DNA from: Salinivirgaceae bacterium
GTDB lineage: Bacteria > Bacteroidota > Bacteroidia > Bacteroidales > SZUA-534
Length of the DNA stretch: 64,000 nucleotides
Direction of reading: 5' to 3'
Assembly: GCA_017527435.1 (NCBI GenBank)
Contig: JAFXQB010000025.1
Coordinates: 62,001 to 126,000 of the forward strand
Position 1 is the first letter of the stretch. Every line of letters starts with the position of its first letter. Made by a program: the position numbers and the translations under genes. Below are positions 54,290-61,363 of the stretch, one piece after another. The notes beneath the pieces were generated by a model. That model saw only the letters and a list, made by a program, of their open reading frames with translations. It was not told the origin of the DNA and searched no databases.

Positions 54290-54767
54290 TGTGCTGATTC
54301 ACTTTGCAAAGGGTGAAATGTTGAGCCAACTGCCCAACATTTTGCCTGAATACGAACATATAATTCTCACAACCGTTTATAATGAGATTTCCACCATTCG
54401 GAATCAGGTGGACAATCAAATTAATCTGTTAAAAAACATATCTTTGGAAGAATTTAATCCAACAGGTGAAATGATGCGTGAATATGCAATGCTTCGGAGC
54501 AGTTTTGGCAAGGGCGAAAGCGCTTGTATGGCCTATTGCAAGTTCACAAACAATGTGATTGGAAGCAGCAATCTGAAGGATATAAAGGCCTATTGCGACA
54601 GGGAGCAAATAACCTACCTGACAACTTTGGATTTTTTGTATTACGCGTTTGTAAGACATAAAATTTCGGCAGACGAATGTTCCGAATTTATCAACAAAGT
54701 TATATCCAAAGGAAGCCGTTTGCCCATTGTTGATATAACCACATACGTTCCTTCTGCTCAACTCTAA
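54258..54767 (+). CDS. PIN-domain-like protein, candidate toxin nuclease
   Basis: ATG 54258 (MAKVRIVLDADVLIHFAKG) is chosen over a longer frame because it starts the PIN fold at once. The 169-residue protein shows the PIN acidic pattern: Asp9 and Asp11 in LDADVLIHF, Glu in TVYNEIST, Glu in GKGESACMAYC and Asp in SSNLKDIKAYC, followed by YLTTLDFLYYA. PIN proteins are metal-dependent RNases, often toxins of type II toxin-antitoxin pairs. Here XRE and ImmA replace a classic small antitoxin. The call is from motif spacing only. Confidence 0.8.
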   Translation: MAKVRIVLDADVLIHFAKGEMLSQLPNILPEYEHIILTTVYNEISTIRNQVDNQINLLKNISLEEFNPTGEMMREYAMLRSSFGKGESACMAYCKFTNNVIGSSNLKDIKAYCDREQITYLTTLDFLYYAFVRHKISADECSEFINKVISKGSRLPIVDITTYVPSAQL

Positions 54768-54772
54768 AGATT

Positions 54773-54826
54773 ATGACCAAACTCACCGAATCCGACATCG
54801 AGCAGATGCTCATTGCCATAAACTAA
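54773..54826 (+). pseudogene. Truncated copy of the hsdR 5' end
   Basis: The first 14 codons match the true hsdR start at 55937 apart from a few changes: both read MTKL-(T/L)-ESDIEQMLI. The reading then diverges to AIN and a stop. The shared part also includes the GATT before the ATG. It is a remnant of hsdR left on the far side of the inserted DUF1016 gene. Too short to be functional. Confidence 0.75.
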
Positions 54827-54911
54827 TAAATTGACTATCTTCGTAAAACGTTTTGAAAATGGCGGAAGTCCCAGATATAAAGAAGGAAGAATAATAGAAA
54901 AACCAATTAAG

Positions 54912-55934
54912 ATGAGCGATAAACCCATTATAAAAAAAGCAGAACAAGGGCTGAAGAATCAGTTTGAGGCTGTCGTGACACTGATTCAGAGGACGCGTTG
55001 TGAAGTAATGCGTGTGGCCAATACCGCTTTGATAGATTTGTATTGGCAAATCGGAAACTATATCTCGCAGAAAATTGCCGCAGCCGAATGGGGCGACAGC
55101 GTGGTGCAGCAACTGGCTGATTATATAGCCAATAATTATCCGGAAAACAAGGGCTTCTCTGACAAGAACCTATGGAGGATGAAGCAGTTCTATGAAACCT
55201 ATCGTAATGCTGATGAAAAACTCTCAACACTGTTGAGAGAAATTAGTTGGTCAAATAACTTGACCATTATGAGCCGTACAAAATCCGAATCGGAGAGAAA
55301 ATTCTATATAGAAAAATGCATCGGTGAACGGCTGTCATTTAGGGAATTGAACCGTCTGATTGATACTGCAATGTATGAAAGGTCTGTATTAGCAGAGCCA
55401 AAACTCTCAACGGTGTTGAGACAAATTGCGCCCAATGCAGAGAAGGTATTCCGAGACCAATATGTGATGGAATTTCTCGGCAATAAGGAATATCGCTATG
55501 AGAACGATATGAAGGTGGCTTTGATTGACCAGATGAAACAGTTCATTCTGGAATTGGGAAAGGATTTCATCTTTATCAACCAAGAGTATCGTCTGCAAGT
55601 TGGGAACAGTGATTTTAGAATAGACTTATTGTTCTATCATCGTGAGTTACAATGCCTGGTTGCTTTTGAATTGAAGATGGAGAAGTTCAAGCCGGAACAT
55701 TTGGGCCAGTTAAATTTTTATCTGGAGGCTCTCGACCGTGATGTGAAGAAACCGAAAGAGAATCCCAGTATTGGAATTTTGCTTTGCAAGGATAAAGATG
55801 ATGAGGTAGTGGAATACGCTTTAAGTCGTAGTCTTTCCCCAACAATGGTTGCAGAATACAAATTGTGCCTTCCCGACAAGAAACTATTGCAGAAGAAGAT
55901 GCGTGAAATATGTGAAGAAAGTATGGATGATTGA
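54912..55934 (+). CDS. DUF1016 (YhcG-type) PDDEXK nuclease-domain protein, copy 2
   Basis: ATG 54912 (MSDKPIIKK) is preferred to an upstream alternative codon because family members start near here. The 340-residue protein has the DUF1016 N-terminal domain (VANTALIDLYWQIGNYI, FSDKNLWRMKQFYETY), the ISWSNNL segment and a PDDEXK domain with Asp238 (FRIDLLFYH) and Glu253/Lys255 (AFELK), the canonical triad. It is only distantly similar to copy 1 at 49249, so this is not a recent duplication. Two palindromic repeats (55221-55239, 55406-55420) encode KLST-LLREI and KLST-VLRQI. It is inserted between an hsdR fragment and full hsdR. Confidence 0.9.
   Translation: MSDKPIIKKAEQGLKNQFEAVVTLIQRTRCEVMRVANTALIDLYWQIGNYISQKIAAAEWGDSVVQQLADYIANNYPENKGFSDKNLWRMKQFYETYRNADEKLSTLLREISWSNNLTIMSRTKSESERKFYIEKCIGERLSFRELNRLIDTAMYERSVLAEPKLSTVLRQIAPNAEKVFRDQYVMEFLGNKEYRYENDMKVALIDQMKQFILELGKDFIFINQEYRLQVGNSDFRIDLLFYHRELQCLVAFELKMEKFKPEHLGQLNFYLEALDRDVKKPKENPSIGILLCKDKDDEVVEYALSRSLSPTMVAEYKLCLPDKKLLQKKMREICEESMDD
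55221..55420 (+). repeat. Two in-frame palindromic repeats in DUF1016 copy 2
   Basis: CTCTCAACACTGTTGAGAG (55221-55239) is a perfect 19-bp palindrome. CTCAAC-GGT-GTTGAG (55406-55420) is its diverged partner 183 bp (61 codons) later; both are embedded in longer matching sequence ending AAATT. The codon phase (ACA-CTG, ACG-GTG) is the same as in copy 1, whose repeats share the CACTGT core. Confidence 0.85.
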
Positions 55935-55936
55935 TT

Positions 55937-58900
55937 ATGACCAAACTCTTGGAATCGGACATCGAGCAGATGCTTATTGAGCAATTGAAAGCCAAAGGGT
56001 ACAATTACCTTTACGGCCCCGACATTGCGCCCGATGGCGAGACACCGATGCGCGGCAGTTTCGAGGATGTTGTACTGTCCGACAAACTTGAGAAAGCCGT
56101 AAAGCGGCTCAATCCGTCGTTGCCTAGTCAGGTTCAAGACGAGGTGGTGAGGACAACAATGCGCATCGGTTCGCCCGACACTCTTGCCAACAACGAGGTG
56201 TTTCACCGTATGCTCACCGAAGGCATTCCTGTAACAATAAACAAAGACGGAGTGGAACGCGGCGAGCGAGCCTGGCTCATCGACTTCAGCGACCCGTGGA
56301 ACAACGAGTTTACGGTGGTCAACCAATTCACCATCATCGAGAACGGCCACAACCGCCGCCCCGATGTGCTGCTATTTGTGAACGGTCTTCCCTTGGTCAT
56401 TTTCGAGCTGAAGAACGCTGCCGATGAGAACGCCACGCTGCAAAGCGCTCACCGTCAGATTGAGACCTACAAGCAACAGATTCCGTCACTGTTCACCTAC
56501 AACGCCCTGATTGTAATTTCCGACGGACTTGAGGCTCGGGCAGGCTCGCTTTCGGCAGGCTTCAGCCGCTTTACTGCCTGGAAAAGCGATGATGGCGAGA
56601 ATATAGCATCGCATTTGGTGAGCGAGTTGGAAGTGCTTGTCAGCGGAATGATGGGCAAAGACACCTTGCTCGACATCATCCGCTCGTTCACCGTGTTCGA
56701 GAAACAGAAGCAGGAAGACCTGAAAACAGGACTCACCACCATCAGAACGGTGAAGAAGATAGCCGCCTATCATCAGTATTATGCAGTGAACAAGGCCGTG
56801 GAATCCACCTTGAGAGCCACGGGTATCAACTCTAAAAGCATTGCGGCCGAATCGCCCGTCGGTTACGGGTTCAAGACAGTGAACGAACAAGCCGAAGGCG
56901 ACCACCGCGCAGGTGTGGTGTGGCACACACAGGGCAGCGGCAAATCGCTGACAATGGTGTTCTACACGGGCAAGATTGTACAGCGGCTCAACAATCCGAC
57001 AGTTGTCATTATCACCGACCGCAACGACCTTGATGACCAACTTTTCAACACCTTCACGGGAGCAAAGCAGTTGCTGCGGCAAACGCCCGTTCAGGCCGAG
57101 AGTTGCGAGCATTTGAAGAAACTGCTGCAAGTCCAGTCGGGAGGTGTGATTTTCACCACCATACAAAAATTCCAACCCGAGTCGGGCAATGTTTACGAAC
57201 AACTCACCGACCGCAGCAATGTGATTGTTATGGCCGACGAGGCGCACCGTACCCAATATGGTTTTAAAGCAAGAAGCGTGGATGTGAAAAACGAGGCCGA
57301 CGAAGTTATCGGCTCGGAAATCAAATACGGGTTTGCAAAATATCTGCGCGACGCCCTGCCCAACGCCACCTATCTCGGTTTCACGGGAACGCCAATCGAA
57401 AAAGATGACAAGAACACACCTGCGGTTTTCGGCAACTATATTGATGTTTACGACATTGCCCAAGCCGTCGAGGATGGAGCCACGGTGCGTATCTACTACG
57501 AAAGCCGTCTTGCCAAGGTGGAATTGAGCGACGAAGGCCGACAACTTGTGGAAGACCTTGACAAGGAGTTGGAGACAGAAAATCTGAACGATGTGCAGAA
57601 GGCCAAGGCCAAATGGACGCAGTTGGAGGCGCTCATTGGCAGCCCGAGCCGCATAAAGAATATTGCCAAAGACATTGTCGCGCATTTTGAGGAGCGTCAG
57701 AAGGTGTTTGAGGGCAAGGCGATGGTTGTGGCAATGAGCCGCCGCATTGCCGCCGAGTTGTACGACGAAATTGTCAGGCTGCGCCCCGAGTGGCATTCCG
57801 ACGAATTGGACAAGGGTGCGGTGAAAGTTGTGATGACTTCTTCGGCTTCCGACGGCGACAAAATCTCGAGGCACCACACCACCAAAGAACAGCGTCGCGC
57901 CTTGGCCGAGCGTATGAAAGACCCCGACGATGAGTTGAAACTCGTCATTGTGCGCGATATGTGGCTCACGGGCTTCGATGTGCCTTGCCTGCACACGCTC
58001 TACATTGACAAGCCGATGCAGGGTCACAACCTGATGCAGGCCATTGCCCGCGTGAACCGCGTGTATAAGGACAAGCCTGGCGGTTTGGTTGTCGATTATC
58101 TTGGCATTGCCGCCGACCTGAAGAAAGCCCTTTCGTTCTATTCCGATTCGGGTGGCAAGGGCGACCCGACGCAGCAGCAAGAGCAGGCCGTCGCGCTGAT
58201 GAAGGAGAAACTCGAGGTGGTTGAGCAGATGTTCTTCGGGTTCGACTACAAGCAATATTTCGCCGCCGACACTTCGGGCAAACTTTCGTGGATTCTGAAA
58301 GCCGAGGATTTCATTTTGGGATTGGAAGATGGCAAGAAACGTTTTGTGAATGAGGTGACGGCATTGGGAAAGGCCTTTGCGCTGGCCATTCCGCAGGATG
58401 CTGCAATGGATGTCAAAGACGAGGTGGCATTTTTCCAAGCCGTGAAGGCCCGACTTTGCAAGTTCGACCAAACAGGCTCGGGGCGCACCGACGAGGAGAT
58501 TGAAACCACTATCCGACAAGTGATTGACAAGGCTTTGGTTTCGGAGAAAGTGATTGACCTTTTCGACGCGGCGGGTATAAAGAAACCTGATATTTCCATT
58601 CTGTCAGAAGAATTTTTGATGGAACTTAAAGGAATGGAACACAAAAACATAGCGTTGGAAGTGTTGCGCAAGTTGCTTGAGGGCGAGATTAAGGCACGGT
58701 CGAAATTCAATGTGGTTGAGGGGCGCACGCTGATGGAGATGCTCGACAGTTCCATTACGCGTTATCATAACAAGGTTCTGACCGCCGCCGAAGTTATCGA
58801 CGAACTTATCAAATTGAGCAAGACCATTGTGGCAAAAGACAAGGACGCGGAAAATATGGGCTTGACAACCTACGAATACGCCTTCTATTCCGCCGTGGCT

Positions 58901-59152
58901 GACAACGAGAGCGCCCGCGACCTGATGGGCAAAGACAAACTGCGCGAGTTGGCCGTGGTTCTTACCGACACTATCCGCAAGAACACCACTATCGACTGGA
59001 CAATCAAGGAGAATGTCCGCGCCAAAATGAAGGTGGCTGTGAAACGCTTGTTGCGCAAATACGGCTACCCGCCCGATATGCAACTGTTGGCTACCGAGAC
59101 AGTTTTGAAGCAGGCCGAAATGATGGCTGAAGAGATTACCGGTCGGAATTGA
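55937..59152 (+). CDS. hsdR: Type I restriction endonuclease motor subunit HsdR
   Basis: This 1071-residue protein starts at ATG 55937 (MTKLLESDIEQ). The N-terminal PDDEXK nuclease is around residues 130-165 (RRPDVLLFVNGLPLVIFELKN: Asp, Glu, Lys). SF2 translocase domains follow, with Walker A GSGKS (333-337), DEAH (434-437), GFTGTP, and motif VI in MQAIARVNRVYKDKPGG. A helical C-terminal part docks to HsdM. It cleaves DNA after translocation when the site is unmethylated. All key motifs are intact, so the R-M system appears complete. It follows DUF1016 copy 2 by 2 bp. Confidence 0.96.
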   Translation: MTKLLESDIEQMLIEQLKAKGYNYLYGPDIAPDGETPMRGSFEDVVLSDKLEKAVKRLNPSLPSQVQDEVVRTTMRIGSPDTLANNEVFHRMLTEGIPVTINKDGVERGERAWLIDFSDPWNNEFTVVNQFTIIENGHNRRPDVLLFVNGLPLVIFELKNAADENATLQSAHRQIETYKQQIPSLFTYNALIVISDGLEARAGSLSAGFSRFTAWKSDDGENIASHLVSELEVLVSGMMGKDTLLDIIRSFTVFEKQKQEDLKTGLTTIRTVKKIAAYHQYYAVNKAVESTLRATGINSKSIAAESPVGYGFKTVNEQAEGDHRAGVVWHTQGSGKSLTMVFYTGKIVQRLNNPTVVIITDRNDLDDQLFNTFTGAKQLLRQTPVQAESCEHLKKLLQVQSGGVIFTTIQKFQPESGNVYEQLTDRSNVIVMADEAHRTQYGFKARSVDVKNEADEVIGSEIKYGFAKYLRDALPNATYLGFTGTPIEKDDKNTPAVFGNYIDVYDIAQAVEDGATVRIYYESRLAKVELSDEGRQLVEDLDKELETENLNDVQKAKAKWTQLEALIGSPSRIKNIAKDIVAHFEERQKVFEGKAMVVAMSRRIAAELYDEIVRLRPEWHSDELDKGAVKVVMTSSASDGDKISRHHTTKEQRRALAERMKDPDDELKLVIVRDMWLTGFDVPCLHTLYIDKPMQGHNLMQAIARVNRVYKDKPGGLVVDYLGIAADLKKALSFYSDSGGKGDPTQQQEQAVALMKEKLEVVEQMFFGFDYKQYFAADTSGKLSWILKAEDFILGLEDGKKRFVNEVTALGKAFALAIPQDAAMDVKDEVAFFQAVKARLCKFDQTGSGRTDEEIETTIRQVIDKALVSEKVIDLFDAAGIKKPDISILSEEFLMELKGMEHKNIALEVLRKLLEGEIKARSKFNVVEGRTLMEMLDSSITRYHNKVLTAAEVIDELIKLSKTIVAKDKDAENMGLTTYEYAFYSAVADNESARDLMGKDKLRELAVVLTDTIRKNTTIDWTIKENVRAKMKVAVKRLLRKYGYPPDMQLLATETVLKQAEMMAEEITGRN

Positions 59153-59259
59153 CCCACTCGCATAGCCCTGTTCATTGTGTTCTATATATTTGTTTTTTAG
59201 CGAGTAAAGCCAATTCGCGTATCTTGTCATACGGTCTTCACTAAAAAAATCTTTTACTC

Positions 59260-59276
59260 AACTATAAAAAATAGTT
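59260..59276. promoter_or_regulatory. Candidate BlaI operator dyad
   Basis: AACTAT, five A bases and ATAGTT form a 17-bp dyad that overlaps the promoter TTG (59275-59277). A further ATAGTT half-site is at 59292-59297. A dyad of this kind over a promoter of a BlaI gene is expected for autorepression. Confidence 0.55.
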
Positions 59277-59304
59277 GCACATAATATTTTTATAGTTATA
59301 TTTG
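59275..59304 (+). promoter_or_regulatory. Promoter of the blaI-M56 operon
   Basis: TTG (59275-59277), a 19-bp spacer and TATATTTG (59297-59304) match the Bacteroidota consensus exactly. The blaI start is 165 bp downstream, leaving a long repeat-rich leader. Confidence 0.7.
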
Positions 59305-59354
59305 CTATCGGTTATTTGAAAAGATTGCGGTGAAGGGTGTTGACGGTGACAGTA

Positions 59355-59376
59355 GAGACGCGGCGCGCCACGTCTC
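59355..59376. repeat. GAGACG-type palindrome
   Basis: Arms GAGACG and CGTCTC, with further pairing GGC/GCC inside and one mismatch. Same family as 31896-31919. Confidence 0.6.
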
Positions 59377-59468
59377 AACAACCGGTTAAACGTTTAAGCC
59401 CGTTAGGCGAAGCGCTAAACTTCTAACCTTCTAAACAATTCACCGATTCACCAATTAAACATAAAACT

Positions 59469-59825
59469 ATGGAAAAGATTACCAAGAAAGAAGAAGAAGT
59501 GATGAACCTGTTTTGGGAGCACGGGCCGATGTTTGTCCGCGACCTGGTGGACTGCTACCCCGACCCGAAACCGCACTTCAACACCATATCAACTATGGTG
59601 CGCGCGCTCGAGAGCAAGGGCTACGTCGACCACAAGTCGTACGGGCCTACGTATCAGTATTTTGCAGCCGTCAGCCGCGACGAGTTCGGCAAGCAGACGC
59701 TGCGCGGAATCATTGGCAAATATTTCCAAAACTCTTACCGCAGCGCCGTCTCGGCCCTGGTGAGCGAGGAAGATATATCGGTCGATGAACTAAAGGATTT
59801 AATCAGTCAAATCGAAAAACAGTAA
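59469..59825 (+). CDS. BlaI/MecI/CopY family transcriptional repressor
   Basis: This 118-residue winged-helix protein starts KITKKEEEVMNLFWEHGPMF, the family's typical beginning. The recognition helix is in HFNTISTMVRALESKGYVDH, and the C-terminal dimerisation helix is SAVSALVSEEDISVDELKDLI. Such repressors are inactivated by a partner M56 membrane peptidase. The M56 gene starts 4 bp downstream. In Bacteroidales these pairs are numerous and rarely linked to beta-lactamases. No resistance gene is adjacent. Confidence 0.92.
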   Translation: MEKITKKEEEVMNLFWEHGPMFVRDLVDCYPDPKPHFNTISTMVRALESKGYVDHKSYGPTYQYFAAVSRDEFGKQTLRGIIGKYFQNSYRSAVSALVSEEDISVDELKDLISQIEKQ

Positions 59826-59829
59826 CGCT

Positions 59830-61230
59830 ATGGATGCCATTGTTTACAGCCTGAAAGTGTCGGTGTTTCTGATTGCTTTCTACTTGATGTTCAAATCGTT
59901 GATGAGTCGCGAGACTCTTCACCGCGCCAACCGTTACCTGATTTTGGGCTCAATCGGCCTGTCGTTTGTGCTGCCCTTGTGGCACATTACGCTCAACGCG
60001 GCGCCTGGCCACGCGGTAACCGCCGCCGAACTGTCGCAGTCGGTTGTCTGGCTCGAGGAGGTGATTGTTGGCGGCGGCGCAAGCCACTCGTTCGACTGGC
60101 GCGTGCTGGCTGTGGTGGCCTTCTACGCAGGCATTGGCGTATGCCTTCTGCGAATGATTATATCAATAATAGGTGTGCTGCGCGTTATCCGCCGCGGCGA
60201 GCGCCAAACTCTGCCCGACGGCACCGTTCTAGTCATAACCGACGATGAGCAGGCACCGTTCAGTTGGATTAAATATATCATTATCAACCGAAAAGACCAC
60301 GATGAGAACCTTCAGGAGATTCTCACTCACGAGCAGGCGCATATCCGCTGCCGCCACTCAATCGATGTGCTTTTGTGCGATGTGTTCTGCTGCCTTCAGT
60401 GGTTCAACCCTGCAATGTGGCTGCTGCGCCGCGAGTTGTGCGCCGTCCACGAGTACGAGGCCGACAAGGCCGTTCTTGATTCAGGCATTAATGCAAAACA
60501 ATATCAAATTCTATTAATTAAGAAAGCTGCTGGCGGGAAGTGGTATTCAATCGCCAACAGCTTCAATCACAGTAAACTTAAATATCGAATAACTATGATG
60601 TCACGTAAAAAATCGTCAGGCTGGACAATGGCCAAGGCGCTGTATGTCCTGCCGATTGCGGCTTTCGCTGCAATTGCTTTCGCCAACTGCTCAAAAACCG
60701 AGAGCGAAAATACACAAGATTTCACTTATGACAAAAATGTCTTGCAGTATTTGCCAAAAGACAGGAGTGTAAAATTTGTAGGCTACAATCTCGATGGCAC
60801 TGAATGTGTGCTTGTCAAGGAAGCCGATGGAAAAGTAAGACGCTTATCTGCCGACGAGATGGGTGTGAAAGGTATTTCCATACCGTTGGAAAATAGAGAA
60901 ATTCCTGAAGATGAAATCTTTATTATAGTTGAAGATATGCCCGAATTCCCTGGCGGTGAGGAGGAACTTCGCAAATTCATTGCTGAAAATGTGGAATACC
61001 CCGAGGATGCAAAAGCGCAAAAGCAGGAGGGAAAGGTTTTTGTAAAGTTTGTAATTGACAAAGAAGGAAACGTTCGTGATGCAGAGATTGTCAATGGCAC
61101 AAGGTTCGAAAGCCTTAATAACGAAGCCTTGCGTGTTATAAAATCGATGCCGCAGTGGAAACCTGGCAAGCAGCGTGGTCAGAATGTCAACGTCTCGTTT
61201 GTAGTTCCAATCAATTTCCAACTTAACTAA
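59830..61230 (+). CDS. BlaR1-type M56 membrane peptidase fused to a TonB C-terminal domain
   Basis: This 466-residue protein has N-terminal membrane helices (about 5-22, 35-52, 93-118), a cytoplasmic zinc-peptidase site HEQAH (167-171) with the later Glu in HEYEADKAVL, and a fourth helix (about 272-290). A periplasmic TonB_C domain (about 370-466) contains MPEFPGGEEELRKFI, KVFVKFVIDKEGNV and QWKPGKQRGQNV. The sensor domain of BlaR1 (a penicillin-binding module) is replaced by TonB_C, so the signal is probably an envelope or receptor state. It should cleave the BlaI partner upstream. Confidence 0.9.
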   Translation: MDAIVYSLKVSVFLIAFYLMFKSLMSRETLHRANRYLILGSIGLSFVLPLWHITLNAAPGHAVTAAELSQSVVWLEEVIVGGGASHSFDWRVLAVVAFYAGIGVCLLRMIISIIGVLRVIRRGERQTLPDGTVLVITDDEQAPFSWIKYIIINRKDHDENLQEILTHEQAHIRCRHSIDVLLCDVFCCLQWFNPAMWLLRRELCAVHEYEADKAVLDSGINAKQYQILLIKKAAGGKWYSIANSFNHSKLKYRITMMSRKKSSGWTMAKALYVLPIAAFAAIAFANCSKTESENTQDFTYDKNVLQYLPKDRSVKFVGYNLDGTECVLVKEADGKVRRLSADEMGVKGISIPLENREIPEDEIFIIVEDMPEFPGGEEELRKFIAENVEYPEDAKAQKQEGKVFVKFVIDKEGNVRDAEIVNGTRFESLNNEALRVIKSMPQWKPGKQRGQNVNVSFVVPINFQLN

Positions 61231-61265
61231 CCAAACAACTAACCAACAACGTTTTGCATAATGCC

Positions 61266-61290
61266 AAGGCCCGCGTGAGCGGGCCTTTTT
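61266..61290 (+). terminator. Rho-independent terminator after the M56-TonB gene
   Basis: Stem AAGGCCCGC/GCGGGCCTT with a GTGA loop (a GNRA tetraloop) and a T-tract, 36 bp after the stop codon. It is followed by a CTCTAAACTTTTAA-type repeat spacer up to 61363. Confidence 0.88.
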
Positions 61291-61363
61291 AAAAACTAAA
61301 CTCTAAACTTTTAACTCTAAACTTTTAACCTTCTAAACTCTAACCCCTTAACTCTAAACATTT

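Larger units (their letters stand above)
59153..59468. other. Gene-free stretch with blaI promoter, operator and repeats
   Basis: After hsdR there is about 100 bp without features, then the operator dyad (59260-59276) and promoter (59275-59304) of the blaI unit. A GAGACG-type palindrome (59355-59376), a GGCGAAGCGCTAAAC unit of the CGCTTCGC family and CTTCTAAC/CTTCTAAAC repeats follow. No terminator for hsdR is recognised. Confidence 0.6.

Noticed and set aside
54858..54893. 11-codon open frame before DUF1016 copy 2
   Set aside because: Too short and without support; it may be a leader peptide, but nothing shows it.
56486..58519. 677-codon open frame antisense to hsdR
   Set aside because: It is fully antisense to a gene with intact restriction motifs, has no domain and reflects GC-rich third positions. 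The same reasoning removes long antisense frames at 2313-3017, 17844-19013, 26898-28178, 35665-36909 and 40682-41815.
59469..61230. Beta-lactam resistance locus
   Set aside because: BlaI/M56 pairs are widespread regulators in Bacteroidales. No beta-lactamase or PBP2a-like gene is adjacent, and the sensor lacks a penicillin-binding module.
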